Under the pieces are notes generated by a model. That model had not been told where the DNA came from and ran no database searches. It saw only the letters and a program-made list of their open reading frames with translations. DNA of 64,000 bases from Solitalea lacus (lineage in GTDB: Bacteria > Bacteroidota > Bacteroidia > Sphingobacteriales > Sphingobacteriaceae). The stretch lies in the NCBI RefSeq assembly GCF_022014595.1, contig NZ_CP091740.1:2158200-2222199 (forward strand), given 5' to 3'. How positions within the stretch are numbered: the stretch's first letter is position 1; each line of letters begins with the position of its first letter. Positions 1 to 8,092 of the stretch are shown piece after piece. The translations under genes and the position numbers were made by a program.

Positions 1-516
1 GGTTTGGCTTTGCAGGGATCACTGGCAAATTTTGCAGGCGGGGTTTTAATATTGGTTTTTAAACCTTTTAAAGTTGGAGATTTAATTGAATCAGGTGGAC
101 AAACAGGGCATGTTCAAGAAATCCAAATTTTCAACACTATTTTACTTACGCCTGAAAATAAAACGGTAATACTTGCTAACGGCGGAGTATCAAATAGTAC
201 AATAATTAATTATAGTCGACATGGGAATTTGCGTGTGGATATTACAATGGCAGTAGCACCAGACAACGATATTGAAAAAGTGCGTAGGGTTGCTTTACAA
301 GCAATTGATGCAAATAGGTTTGTTTTAAAGGAGCCAGCTCCATCAGTAAATGTAATTAAAGTTGGTGATGGAATGATTACACTGGCAATTCGTCCTTATG
401 CAACACCTGTTGACTACTGGGATGCATTTTTTACAGTGCAGGAAGATGTGAAAAATGCCTGGGATAAAAATAATGTTTCAGGGCCAGTCCCTACCAGGGT
501 TATTATAAATAAATAA
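1..516 (+). CDS. MscS-family mechanosensitive channel, C-terminal part (cut by window edge)
   Basis: This is the 3' part of a small-conductance mechanosensitive channel, an inner-membrane pore that releases solutes on hypo-osmotic shock. The frame is open from the first base, so the start lies outside the window. The first residues, GLALQGSLANFAGG, are the conserved Ala/Gly-rich pore-lining TM3 helix of MscS. The beta domain follows (KPFKVGDLIESGGQTGHVQEI, with the usual thread through N-T-I-L-L-T-P) and then the alpha/beta C-terminal vestibule domain. It ends with TAA in a TAAATAAATAA run. The family call is secure; the missing N-terminus hides the length and any extra membrane helices. Confidence 0.93.
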   Translation, partial: GLALQGSLANFAGGVLILVFKPFKVGDLIESGGQTGHVQEIQIFNTILLTPENKTVILANGGVSNSTIINYSRHGNLRVDITMAVAPDNDIEKVRRVALQAIDANRFVLKEPAPSVNVIKVGDGMITLAIRPYATPVDYWDAFFTVQEDVKNAWDKNNVSGPVPTRVIINK

Positions 517-627
517 ATAAATAACCGCTTAACGAAGTCAACAAAATTTATTTCCTTCTATTCTAAATGAAATGAAGAACAAAAGCAGATTCTGATGATT
601 TAACCCCTTCCAAAGTTAGGGGGCCTG

Positions 628-656
628 TACACCATAAATTGGTGGTTATTTTATTC
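628..656 (+). terminator. Possible weak terminator after the MscS gene
   Basis: A short stem (CACCA at 630-634 with TGGTG at 640-644) is followed by the T-rich stretch GTTATTTTATT. It sits between the convergent MscS and CPBP genes. The stem is only 5 bp, so this is a weak call. A second possible stem, CCCCT with AGGGG, lies just upstream at about 604-621. Confidence 0.3.
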
Positions 657-1400
657 CAATACGATTTGCCTAATTGATTGTGATGTGCGATTGCGGTGTA
701 TCATTATCAGGATAACTAATATCGTTCCCCAAACTAATGAAAGCATCCAAGTTGAAGCATTTTTATCGCCAGTACTATTCAGATGCAGACCTTCATTACT
801 TAATTCATATGCAATGTTTGCTCCCCAATGAATTCCTAATGCGAGCCAAAGTGATTTCTTTATTACCACACAGAAACCTAAAACTAATCCCAATAGAAAC
901 AAATAAGACAATACTGATATATCTTCATTAAGCCTCCAAATATGGTTTAATACATAGAGTGCAGAAGATAATAATATCCAAACAATTGGCTTTAAAGATT
1001 TCAAATGCCCATATAAATATCCTCTTGTTAGAATGTCTTCAGCAATGGAAGGGAAAAAAGTCATAAATAAAGTTAGTGGAAGACTTTTTAGAAAAAATCC
1101 AAATGTTTGCAGACTTTCTAAATTTTCATAATTTAATCCAATAGACAGTAGGATTGATAATGTGAATGAGGCAAGTCCTACCAATAGTCCTACAAGTAAT
1201 ATTCGATACCATTTTCCGGTTAATGATAGGCCATAACCTTCCAGTAACTTCCACCCCTGTAATCTGCAGAGAAATATTGCAGCCACTAAAAAACCGATCT
1301 TGAATACGGCAGTTACCCAAAAAGACTGAAAAAATTCCGGAAAATGATAGATAAAAAACAGAAATATAAATCCAGCAATAATTGATATCCAATTTTTCAT
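651..1400 (-). CDS. CPBP-family intramembrane metalloprotease (CAAX protease-like)
   Basis: A 249-residue polytopic membrane protein with several hydrophobic helices. It carries the CPBP/Abi signature: Glu121-Asp122 with Arg126 (EDILTRG), His153 in LNHIW, and His191/Asn195 in GIHWGAN. The first motif is normally Glu-Glu-x-x-x-Arg, so the second Glu is Asp here. Family members are intramembrane glutamic proteases used in prenyl-protein processing, bacteriocin immunity or membrane stress; the substrate cannot be predicted. It stands alone and converges with the MscS gene. The ATG at 1400 begins a typical hydrophobic N-terminus. Confidence 0.82.
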   Translation of the reverse strand: MKNWISIIAGFIFLFFIYHFPEFFQSFWVTAVFKIGFLVAAIFLCRLQGWKLLEGYGLSLTGKWYRILLVGLLVGLASFTLSILLSIGLNYENLESLQTFGFFLKSLPLTLFMTFFPSIAEDILTRGYLYGHLKSLKPIVWILLSSALYVLNHIWRLNEDISVLSYLFLLGLVLGFCVVIKKSLWLALGIHWGANIAYELSNEGLHLNSTGDKNASTWMLSLVWGTILVILIMIHRNRTSQSIRQIVLE

Positions 1401-1625
1401 TTCGTTTTTTTACAAGTATACGGATTGAGAAACTTCCACAAAAAATTAGAGCTTCGATTTGTTTGTAGGACAAGAAATTAAGCCTTAGTTTTTGGGCTAG
1501 GTTTTATAAATTGAACTTTAGTAGTTAACTTAAACTTTATATTTTCAATTTAGCATCAACACCGGATGGACGACAGTGCAAATCTGAAAAAGTGGAAATA
1601 ATAATAAAGTTTAAAGCAAGTAAAA

Positions 1626-2234
1626 ATGGTTTACGAAATTAAACTTTACAATATAAGGCCAGACAATCTTTCCCGTTTTACATTGGGGACTGTTGGAGCA
1701 AAACCTCTTTTCGTTGTTGGTCTTAATCCAAGCACAGCAGACGACAAAATTCCTGACTTGACAATTAAGAAAGTAATGACTTTTGCAGAGCAAGCGGGCT
1801 TTGACAGTTTTGTAATGTTTAATCTATATGCTCAAAGAACACCTTATCCCGATAAAATTCACGACAAGATTGACAGCACGCTACACAGAGAGAATATTGA
1901 CAAAATTGTTTCAACCTTAAAAAAACATAAAAATCCTTCTGTTCTCGCTGGTTGGGGGCAAACAATTAATGTTAAACCGTTTTTCATCGATTGTTTAAAT
2001 GATATTTACAATTCGACTAAAAACCAAAATATTAGTTGGCTAAGAATTGGTAATTTAACCGCAAGTAAACACCCGAGACATCCATCCAGAGCAGCATATA
2101 AACTCGGATTAACAGCCTTTGATATTAAAAATTATTTGGAAGTAATTTTAAAAATGAGCCACTACAAACGGGCGAGGTGCAATATCTTTACGTCTCGGCC
2201 TACTATAACGGCCACTATGCAAAAACAACAATGA
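1626..2234 (+). CDS. DUF1643 domain protein
   Basis: A 202-residue cytosolic protein matching DUF1643: the core FVVGLNPSTAD near residue 30, a conserved T-I-K-K region, FNLYAQRTPYP near residue 75, and WLRIGNLTASKHPRHPSR near residue 140. The biochemical role of DUF1643 is not established. The domain seems to finish at about residue 175 (FDIKNYLEV). The last 25 or so codons run through a sequence containing AACGGGC and a small hairpin, so the original 3' end may have been replaced or extended when the flanking DNA joined. It starts at the ATG after GCAAGTAAAA. The neighbouring genes look accessory, which suggests acquisition by transfer. Confidence 0.8.
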   Translation: MVYEIKLYNIRPDNLSRFTLGTVGAKPLFVVGLNPSTADDKIPDLTIKKVMTFAEQAGFDSFVMFNLYAQRTPYPDKIHDKIDSTLHRENIDKIVSTLKKHKNPSVLAGWGQTINVKPFFIDCLNDIYNSTKNQNISWLRIGNLTASKHPRHPSRAAYKLGLTAFDIKNYLEVILKMSHYKRARCNIFTSRPTITATMQKQQ

Positions 2235-2236
2235 AG
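2160..2236. repeat. AACGGGC-containing imperfect hairpin, cassette-boundary-like (copy a)
   Basis: The DNA from 2160 contains ACAAACGGGCGAG, then CTCGGCC and TATAACGGCCAC. GGGCGAG pairs with CTCGGCC apart from one mismatch. The AACGGGC core recurs at about 6929 and 7789, each time at the edge of an unrelated gene. This resembles recombination-site debris between gene cassettes, but no integrase is in the window. The similarity is by eye only. Confidence 0.35.
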
Positions 2237-2253
2237 GAATAAAATCTACTAAA

Positions 2254-2649
2254 ATGAAAAACATAAAGAATACAGTATTATTTCAGTGGTTCGATGAAGT
2301 ATGGAATCAAGGAAATGAAGAGTCAATAGACAAATTGATGGCAGAAAATTCAAATGCTCATGGAATAATTCAAGAAGGGCAACCCAACGGAGCTTCTGGA
2401 TTTAAAATCTTTTATCGTGAATTTCGCAAAGACTTTAAAGACATTAAAATAGAAGTAGAGGATGTTATTTGCCATGACAACATCGAATGCGCGAGAACAA
2501 ATGTTACGGCTAGACATGAAGGGACAAATAGCATGGTGAATTTTTCCGGAATTTGCTGGGTAATGATTGTCGGCGGCAAAATAGTAGAAGCATGGAATAG
2601 TTATGATTTTTTAGAATTGTACAAACAAATAGGCTTGATTAAGTTATAA
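2254..2649 (+). CDS. SnoaL/NTF2-like polyketide-cyclase family protein
   Basis: A 131-residue protein with the NTF2/SnoaL cone fold pattern: an N-terminal helix with FDEVWNQGNEESIDKLMAEN, a central strand region around HGIIQEGQPNGASGF, and the closing motif GGKIVEAWNSYDFLELYKQIG typical of SnoaL-like ester cyclases. Known members cyclise polyketides or act as small hydrolases and isomerases, but most are uncharacterised. No catalytic assignment is possible here. It starts 19 bases after the DUF1643 stop and is followed by an outer-membrane protein, neither of which suggests a pathway. Confidence 0.75.
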   Translation: MKNIKNTVLFQWFDEVWNQGNEESIDKLMAENSNAHGIIQEGQPNGASGFKIFYREFRKDFKDIKIEVEDVICHDNIECARTNVTARHEGTNSMVNFSGICWVMIVGGKIVEAWNSYDFLELYKQIGLIKL

Positions 2650-2701
2650 GAGAATAAACTGATAATTTTTATTTTTTTGTTGCTTTTTAAAATCTTCAGT
2701 T

Positions 2702-3283
2702 ATGAAGTTTTATATCAAATATTTTCTGTTGGTTCTATTCAGTGTCACTTCATTTAGCGGATATGCACAATGGTCGTTGGAAGGAGGAATAGGCATTGCA
2801 ACCCCCATAACAGGATACAATGAAATGGTTAGTGCAGGCACCGCCCTTCAGTTCAACATAACCAAAAGATTGGCTGAGGAACGTTTGGGAGTTGGCATAG
2901 AGCTGGCATGGGCACGCATGCATAATGATAATAATGATCTAGATATTTTCCAGAATGTACACCTTGACCAGATTCCGATATTCTTATATGCCGATTATGA
3001 ATTAACAAAGGGAAAATGGATTCCTTATGCTGGTCTAGGCCTGGGGGGTAGTCTTTATAATATTGCATACGATACCAGCCCAACAACAGGAGAGGCGATT
3101 TTCAATGTCAGCTTCAGCTTTATTCCCAAAGCGGGTGTGAGAATGAAGTGGAAGGAAAGTTTATTACCTTTCGTTGAACTGAATGCCCCGATCGTTACTG
3201 ACGGACCTCCTCCGGGCGCGGCAAATGCCAGCCAGGCTACCGGTTATTTGGGTGTTGTAGCAGGAATTCAATATCGATTTTAA
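2702..3283 (+). CDS. Outer-membrane beta-barrel protein (OmpA/OprF-N-like, porin family)
   Basis: A 193-residue protein with a signal peptide (hydrophobic core FLLVLFSVTSFSGYAQ, cleavage after Ala-Gln). The body alternates polar and hydrophobic residues, with aromatic girdle residues and Gly-rich turns, and ends VAGIQYRF. A terminal Phe is the classical outer-membrane barrel assembly signal. Length and pattern match the small 8-strand barrels common in Bacteroidetes. The cargo or function is unknown. The ATG at 2702 directly follows an AT-rich stretch, and an AraC regulator gene follows 50 bases downstream. Confidence 0.75.
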   Translation: MKFYIKYFLLVLFSVTSFSGYAQWSLEGGIGIATPITGYNEMVSAGTALQFNITKRLAEERLGVGIELAWARMHNDNNDLDIFQNVHLDQIPIFLYADYELTKGKWIPYAGLGLGGSLYNIAYDTSPTTGEAIFNVSFSFIPKAGVRMKWKESLLPFVELNAPIVTDGPPPGAANASQATGYLGVVAGIQYRF

Positions 3284-3333
3284 TAATTTCATGCTTACGC
3301 CAGACTTAAAATGATAACAGTGACAGATTAAAA

Positions 3334-4185
3334 ATGGAAAAAATTCCTGTACGACAGATTAAAGAACCTGACTTTATTGAGAGTTTCACTATTCGGAACA
3401 TCGAAACCCTGCTTTCAGGAAAAGATATGATGGAGGAACTTCACAGGCACAATTTCTTTTTGGTTTTGGCTTTAAAAAAAGGATTGGGCGAACACATTAT
3501 TGATTTTACATCGTACACTATCAACGACTATTCCGTTTTTTTTATGCGGCCCGGACAAGTACATCAACTTACTTTAAAAGAAGGAAGTTCTGGTTACTTA
3601 ATGCAGTTTAATGCCAATTTCTACTCATTCCGTGAGGAGGAAGCCAATAAGATATTGCGAAAGGTTAGTAACAAAAATTGTTGTCGGCTTAATTCGGATA
3701 GATTTAGAAAAGCATTTTCTGTTTTGGATTATATTTTCCAGGAATACACAGAAAAGCAACAAGAATATAAAGAAGTAATTATCGCAAACTTAAAAATATT
3801 TTTCATTGAGCTTATCAGACAAAGTAAAAATCCTAATGCTCTTTCAAAAGATGAGAATTCATATTCCCAAGAAAGGTTAGAAGATCTTTTAGAACTATTA
3901 CGTACTCACGTTACCACACATAAACAAGTGGCACAATATGCGGACATGCTGCATCTTACATCTTATCAGCTTAACGCAATCACAAAGGAGACATTGGGAA
4001 AAACCTGTTCTCAACTTATTAATGAACAGCTTGTTCTTGAAGCCAAACGACATCTTCTTGCAACATCAAGTCGGGTAATTCAAATTGCTTACAATTTGGG
4101 ATACGAAGACGTTTCCTACTTTATCAGATTTTTCAAAAAGCATACAGGTTATTCGCCAGAAGCATTCAGGCAGAATTTTAGATAA
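3334..4185 (+). CDS. AraC-family transcriptional regulator
   Basis: A 283-residue regulator. Residues 1-150 form a cupin-like sensing domain (HRHNFFLVLALKKG and FFMRPGQVHQLTL are typical metal-free cupin turns). Residues from about 185 hold two helix-turn-helix units, with the second ending VIQIAYNLGYEDVSYFIRFFKKHTGYSPEAFR, the AraC signature. It is a DNA-binding activator or repressor responding to an unknown ligand. It precedes, on the same strand, an envelope protein, an atypical SDR and a flavoprotein, which are candidate targets. Confidence 0.93.
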   Translation: MEKIPVRQIKEPDFIESFTIRNIETLLSGKDMMEELHRHNFFLVLALKKGLGEHIIDFTSYTINDYSVFFMRPGQVHQLTLKEGSSGYLMQFNANFYSFREEEANKILRKVSNKNCCRLNSDRFRKAFSVLDYIFQEYTEKQQEYKEVIIANLKIFFIELIRQSKNPNALSKDENSYSQERLEDLLELLRTHVTTHKQVAQYADMLHLTSYQLNAITKETLGKTCSQLINEQLVLEAKRHLLATSSRVIQIAYNLGYEDVSYFIRFFKKHTGYSPEAFRQNFR

Positions 4186-4281
4186 GTGCTATCCTACTTT
4201 GGGTTTGTCCTACAAAGGACTCTTTTCATGCCGGTACTTTTGCTGAATAATAAATAATTATTCTCCTCTAAAGTTTCGGGT

Positions 4282-4947
4282 ATGAAAAAGTTCTGTTTAT
4301 ATTTTATGGTATTTCTTGTTAGCGCCATAAATAGCAAAATATTTGCACAAGATACTATCAACGTTTACAGCCGTAAATCAATTCCAATTGAAAACGTTAT
4401 TGGTAATAATCGGCAGTATCTTCAAATAATTGTCAATAAACCGTTGTCTGATAACAAGAAAAACGGCATACTAAGCATCTCATCGTTTGCAGCTGATTAT
4501 AGAAAAGAGCTTTCTCAAAATGAGTATTTGACCACTGTCGCTTTTTATCAAAAAGTTTGCAAAGGATTAAGTGCCAATTTGGGATCAACCTTCAATTCAA
4601 AGTCTGGATTAAGAAGTTTTGCGGGCTTGCAATATTATTACGAAGACAAGATTTTATCACTTTTTTACCTCCCCGGTTATTATTTTATCAATTCACAAAT
4701 GCTTTCCAACTTATTAGCTATTGAAGTTAAACCCAAAATCAGCAAACATTGGTCTGTATATTCCAGGTTTCAAGCAACGTATGCTTACGATTTTGAAAAT
4801 AACTGTCATTACAGAAGCTATATGTACACAAGATTGGGGCTGAATTACCAGAAATACAGTTTCGGCGTGGCCAGTAATCTTGATTGGTACGGGAAATATA
4901 AAAGTCACAAAGAAAATTACGGTTTGTTTTTTACTCTGCACCTTTAA
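4282..4947 (+). CDS. Secreted or outer-membrane protein of unknown function
   Basis: A 221-residue protein with a signal peptide (YFMVFLVSAINSKIFAQ, cleavage after Ala-Gln). The mature part contains repeated amphipathic strands rich in Tyr and Phe, with segments such as GLQYYYEDKILSLFYLPGYYF and RLGLNYQKYSFGVASN, and ends FFTLHL. This is consistent with a beta-barrel, possibly a relative of plug-less porin-like proteins. No specific family is recognised. It lies between an AraC regulator and an SDR on the same strand and is the first gene after the regulator. Confidence 0.6.
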   Translation: MKKFCLYFMVFLVSAINSKIFAQDTINVYSRKSIPIENVIGNNRQYLQIIVNKPLSDNKKNGILSISSFAADYRKELSQNEYLTTVAFYQKVCKGLSANLGSTFNSKSGLRSFAGLQYYYEDKILSLFYLPGYYFINSQMLSNLLAIEVKPKISKHWSVYSRFQATYAYDFENNCHYRSYMYTRLGLNYQKYSFGVASNLDWYGKYKSHKENYGLFFTLHL

Positions 4948-5032
4948 GTATTTCCAAATACTCCAGTACAACTTCATAATCTTCCTATCAAAAGAGGTCT
5001 TCCATATTTTTTATAAAATAAAACTTAACAAT

Positions 5033-5629
5033 ATGAAAATTATCATCGTAGGTGCCACGGGCACAATGGGTAAATACTTATCCCATGAGTTTGAAAAAGA
5101 ACACGAAATCATCAGAGTGGCATCAAAAAAATCTGATATTAATACGGACATCACCTCTGTCTCATCAATTGAAAATCTATTCAACCAAATAGGCTCTTTT
5201 GATGCACTTCTGTCTGTAGCCGGCCCTACCTATGTAGGCCCATGGAAAACCCTAACAGACCAAATGTTTAGAAAAGGAATAGAGGGTAAAATGATGGGGC
5301 AGATTAACTTGGTTTTAATTGGGCAGCATTATATTAATCCCAAAGGTTCATTTACATTGATTTCTGGAGCATTAACTTGTGAACCACAGCTAAATTTTGC
5401 CAACGCATCAGCAGCTAATGGTGCAGTTGAGGGCTTTGTAAGAGCTGCTGCCATTGAACTGGACAAAGGTATTCGTATCAATGCTGTAAGCCCTACAGTA
5501 ATTGAAGATTCGCCTCAATACTTCCCTTATTTTCCTGGAGAAATTCCTGTAACGATGAAGCAATTGGAATATGGCTTCAGAAAAAGTCTGTTTGGTGCAA
5601 ATACAGGAGAAATAATTAAACCTTACTAA
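5033..5629 (+). CDS. Atypical short-chain dehydrogenase/reductase
   Basis: A 198-residue Rossmann-fold protein starting at MKIIIVGATGTMG. The N-terminal GATGTMG nucleotide loop is present, but the usual Tyr-x-x-x-Lys active site is replaced by NASAANGAVEGF, a variant seen in a subgroup of short SDR proteins with the continuation RAAAIEL. Catalysis is therefore either different or lost. The frame is open upstream to 4880, but that extension overlaps the previous gene and has no nucleotide-binding sequence, so I use the internal ATG at 5033. A small membrane protein and a flavoprotein follow closely and probably share its transcript. Confidence 0.8.
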   Translation: MKIIIVGATGTMGKYLSHEFEKEHEIIRVASKKSDINTDITSVSSIENLFNQIGSFDALLSVAGPTYVGPWKTLTDQMFRKGIEGKMMGQINLVLIGQHYINPKGSFTLISGALTCEPQLNFANASAANGAVEGFVRAAAIELDKGIRINAVSPTVIEDSPQYFPYFPGEIPVTMKQLEYGFRKSLFGANTGEIIKPY

Positions 5630-5638
5630 CCTCGGTTT

Positions 5639-5869
5639 ATGAAACTTAAAATGAAATTAATAGCAGCTCTAAAAATATGGGTTGTTATTTACCCTTCAAT
5701 TACGCTCTTTCTTTTCCTTTTGGGAGAAGCCTTGTCTGGGTTTCCGTTATATATAAGGACCCTTATTTTGACAATTACATTAGTTCCTTGGATGGTTTTT
5801 ATAGGTATTCCATTCGTTGATTCTATGCTTAAAACAGGTAATGCTAAAAACAAAAGTGATGATAAGTGA
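5639..5869 (+). CDS. Small two-helix membrane protein
   Basis: A 76-residue protein with two predicted membrane helices (IWVVIYPSITLFLFLLGEAL and LYIRTLILTITLVPWMVFIG) and a charged C-terminus KNKSDDK. I do not recognise a named family, though similar short membrane proteins sit beside SDR and AraC genes in other bacteria. It begins 9 bases after the SDR stop, and its end overlaps the next gene by 11 bases if that gene starts at 5859. This supports a compact operon. Confidence 0.6.
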   Translation: MKLKMKLIAALKIWVVIYPSITLFLFLLGEALSGFPLYIRTLILTITLVPWMVFIGIPFVDSMLKTGNAKNKSDDK

Positions 5870-6827
5870 TACTGAAAAAATCACATCATCATCAAGTAAT
5901 TCAAACTCAAATAATCGCATGACAGGTACCACACATTTTGACGTTATAATCGTTGGGGGTAGTTATTCTGGACTTGCAGCCGCAATGTCTTTGGGAAGGG
6001 CCTTAAGAAAAGTACTCATCATTGACAGCGGAAAACCATGCAACGGACAAACCCCACTTTCGCATAATTTTCTAACACAGGACGGAAAAATACCAAAGGA
6101 AATTACAACACTTGCAAAACAACAAGTAGCAATTTATAAAACTGTGGAGTTTTTAAGTGAGTGGGCAACCAGTGGAAAAAAAACAGAAAAAGGTTTTGAA
6201 ATCGAAACGTCATCTGGAGACGTATTTACTTCAACCAAATTGATTTTCGCAACAGGCATTAAAGACGCAATGCCAGACACAAAGGGGTTTGCTGAATGTT
6301 GGGGTATTTCTGTTCTTCATTGCCCTTATTGTCACGGTTATGAAGAAAGGAGCGAAACAACTGGTATTTTGGGTAATGGAGAATACGGATTTGAGTTTGC
6401 AAAACTTATTTCAAATTGGACAAAAGACTTAACGCTGTTTACCAATGGAATAACCGTTTTAACAAATGAACAAACGGCAAGTCTTCAAAAACATCATATT
6501 AAAATAGTAGAAAAGGAAATTGGTCAATTGGAACACACCAACGGTAAACTTGAAAAAATAATTTTTAAAGATGGTTCAGAGAAAACCTTAAAAGCAATTT
6601 ACACACGGCTTCCTTTTGTGCAACATTGCCCAATACCTCAACAATTAGGGTGTGAGCTAACTGACGATGGATATATTAAAATCGATACTTTTCAAAGAAC
6701 GACCATTAAAGGAATTTATGCCTGTGGTGATAATACTACCCGTATGCGAACAGTTGCAAATGCCGTAGCTATGGGAACAACCACAGGAATGATAGTAAAC
6801 AAGGAACTTGTTGAAGAAAAATTTTAG
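5859..6827 (+). CDS. Thioredoxin-reductase-like NAD(P)/FAD oxidoreductase
   Basis: A flavoprotein of about 322 residues. The FAD-binding motif is DVIIVGGSYSGLAAA, the redox-active disulphide is Cys155/Cys158 in HCPYCHGYE, and the C-terminal FAD contact is GIYACGDNTT. These place it with thioredoxin reductase and the AhpF/bacillithiol-disulphide-reductase-like enzymes. The NAD(P) loop GILGNGEYGFE has a shifted GxGxxG pattern. Starts are possible at 5859, overlapping the preceding gene, or at 5919 just before the FAD domain; a Ser/Asn-rich linker separates the two. A partner thioredoxin or substrate is not visible nearby. Confidence 0.85.
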   Translation: MISDTEKITSSSSNSNSNNRMTGTTHFDVIIVGGSYSGLAAAMSLGRALRKVLIIDSGKPCNGQTPLSHNFLTQDGKIPKEITTLAKQQVAIYKTVEFLSEWATSGKKTEKGFEIETSSGDVFTSTKLIFATGIKDAMPDTKGFAECWGISVLHCPYCHGYEERSETTGILGNGEYGFEFAKLISNWTKDLTLFTNGITVLTNEQTASLQKHHIKIVEKEIGQLEHTNGKLEKIIFKDGSEKTLKAIYTRLPFVQHCPIPQQLGCELTDDGYIKIDTFQRTTIKGIYACGDNTTRMRTVANAVAMGTTTGMIVNKELVEEKF

Positions 6828-6828
6828 G

Positions 6829-6935
6829 GAACAGTGCAGGGAAGACAAAACGGCGGCCATGCGTTGAGTTTGTGGGTTGATGCCTCGTTTTGTCTTCATC
6901 TTTTTTGGGGTACTGTTCACTCGTTGCAAACGGGC
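6829..6935. repeat. Long imperfect hairpin plus AACGGGC core (copy b)
   Basis: Two nested inverted repeats are visible. GAACAGT at 6829-6835 pairs with ACTGTTC at 6912-6918, and GAAGACAAAACG at 6841-6852 pairs perfectly with the 12 bases at 6886-6897. Unequal internal loops of 5 and 14 bases and a 33-base apical loop make it asymmetric, like an integron attC site or a folded recombination site. GCAAACGGGC follows at about 6926. It lies between the flavoprotein and the hydrolase pseudogene, so part of it could also act as a bidirectional terminator. Confidence 0.5.
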
Positions 6936-6969
6936 TCAAGGATTGTTAAACGATTAAAAAAAAGGATGA

Positions 6970-7761
6970 TTATACGGATTTTGTGCGTTCGAATTCGTCT
7001 GTAAGTTGGTTAATAAATTCAGTCGATTTCTCTAAAATCAGTTCGGGAACTTCTTTGTGAGGCGTATGTTTAACACCTTGAATAATCAATTTTGGTGATT
7101 GTCCGTTCGTTTGCTTAGTTATTCTATCTACTTGTTCTAACGTTCCAAATTCGTCCTCTTTTCCTTGTATAATAAGCGAATTGCATTGAATTAATGTCAA
7201 AAAGGGTTCAATGTTCCAAGCCCTAAATTCGTCTGTCGTCCAAGTTGCGGCCCAGGCCCAAAACATTTCTTCTGTTTTATAACCGTGATATTTCTCTAAT
7301 TTGGTTTTTAAGTCAGTCGACTGATATAGTTCTATTGCTTCCTTTATGCTTTTAAGTGTAATATCTTCTACAAAAGTGTGTGCCCCCCTCTGTGATGATG
7401 CCTAAGATTTTTTTGGATATTTTGCAGCTGCAATCAAAGCAATTGAACCACCATCACTATGTCCGAAAAGTATTATTTTGTCAATGTTCCAATAGTCTAA
7501 CAGTTCGTTCAAAATGTCGGCTTCCTGTTCCATATAATAGTTGTCGCGTTTTTAGGAAAAGGGACATGACTTTTCATAGCCTTGTCGGTCATAGACAATC
7601 ACATTACATTGAGTCAATTCCCCTAATGTTTGTGGAAAGTCCCGTCACAATTCAATACAGCCTAAGGAATCATGCAGAAAAATAATAGTTGGTCTGTTTG
7701 CATAATTGTCAATTCTTTTAACTGCTAATTTGTTAAGTAAAAGTTTGCTGCCTGTCTGCAT
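6970..7761 (-). pseudogene. Alpha/beta hydrolase, inactivated by several lesions
   Basis: Reading down from the ATG at 7761, the minus strand encodes a recognisable alpha/beta hydrolase in pieces: an N-terminal strand ending RPTIIFLHDSLG, then VIVYDRQGYEKS, the nucleophile elbow GHSDGG, and the C-terminal part with SLIIQGKEDEFG and the final acid/His region GVKHTPHKEVPE. An in-frame TGA stands where Trp is expected (IEL-stop-RDFP). A TAA follows CPFS. Near 7381-7415 a run of 7 A and a run of 6 G, where 8 and 5 would keep the frame, give compensating single-base shifts. The last 98 codons remain open. Two stops plus two indels indicate a decayed gene rather than one sequencing error. Confidence 0.8.
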
Positions 7762-8092
7762 ATTCCGTGTCTGACTAAAATTGGTAACAACGGGCGGTAA
7801 AGGCTGGGGTGATGATATCTATGCCAACTTAGTCCACCGTACGGTAAAGTTATTAATGGTTTTGTGAATTCATAGTTGAACGCCTACCATACTGGCAGAA
7901 TGTGACATCGAATAATGCATTAAGTCAATAGGTTAGTCTATTTATTTTAGTTATTTATAGACTTATTTTTATTTCCTGTAAATAGTGTTCATACGGAAGG
8001 GGGGGCATTTGTATTGAATGGCTCCTTTTTCATTACCAGCAAAGAGATTACATTTATAATTTTCTTTCTATTATGCTTATTTTAACTCTATA
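7762..8092. other. 331-base non-coding stretch with palindromes
   Basis: No supported gene. It contains a third AACGGGC core at 7789-7795. It also holds a nested palindrome: AACTT at 7826-7830 and AAGTT at 7847-7851 enclose the perfect 10-base palindrome ACCGTACGGT (7836-7845). A run of seven G lies near 7987, with AT-rich DNA leading into the glycosidase gene at 8093. The promoter of that gene should lie here, but I see no clean TAnnTTTG box. Confidence 0.5.

Noticed and set aside
1126-1473. 115-codon frame on the minus strand
   Set aside because: It is a shifted frame of the CPBP protease gene with no signal of its own.
7380-7685. Plus-strand open frame of 101 codons
   Set aside because: It is antisense to the clearly readable alpha/beta hydrolase pseudogene and has no family features.
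7826-7851. Nested palindrome with ACCGTACGGT as a regulator operator
   Set aside because: It is a single copy with no second site nearby and no associated regulator, so only the structure is reported.
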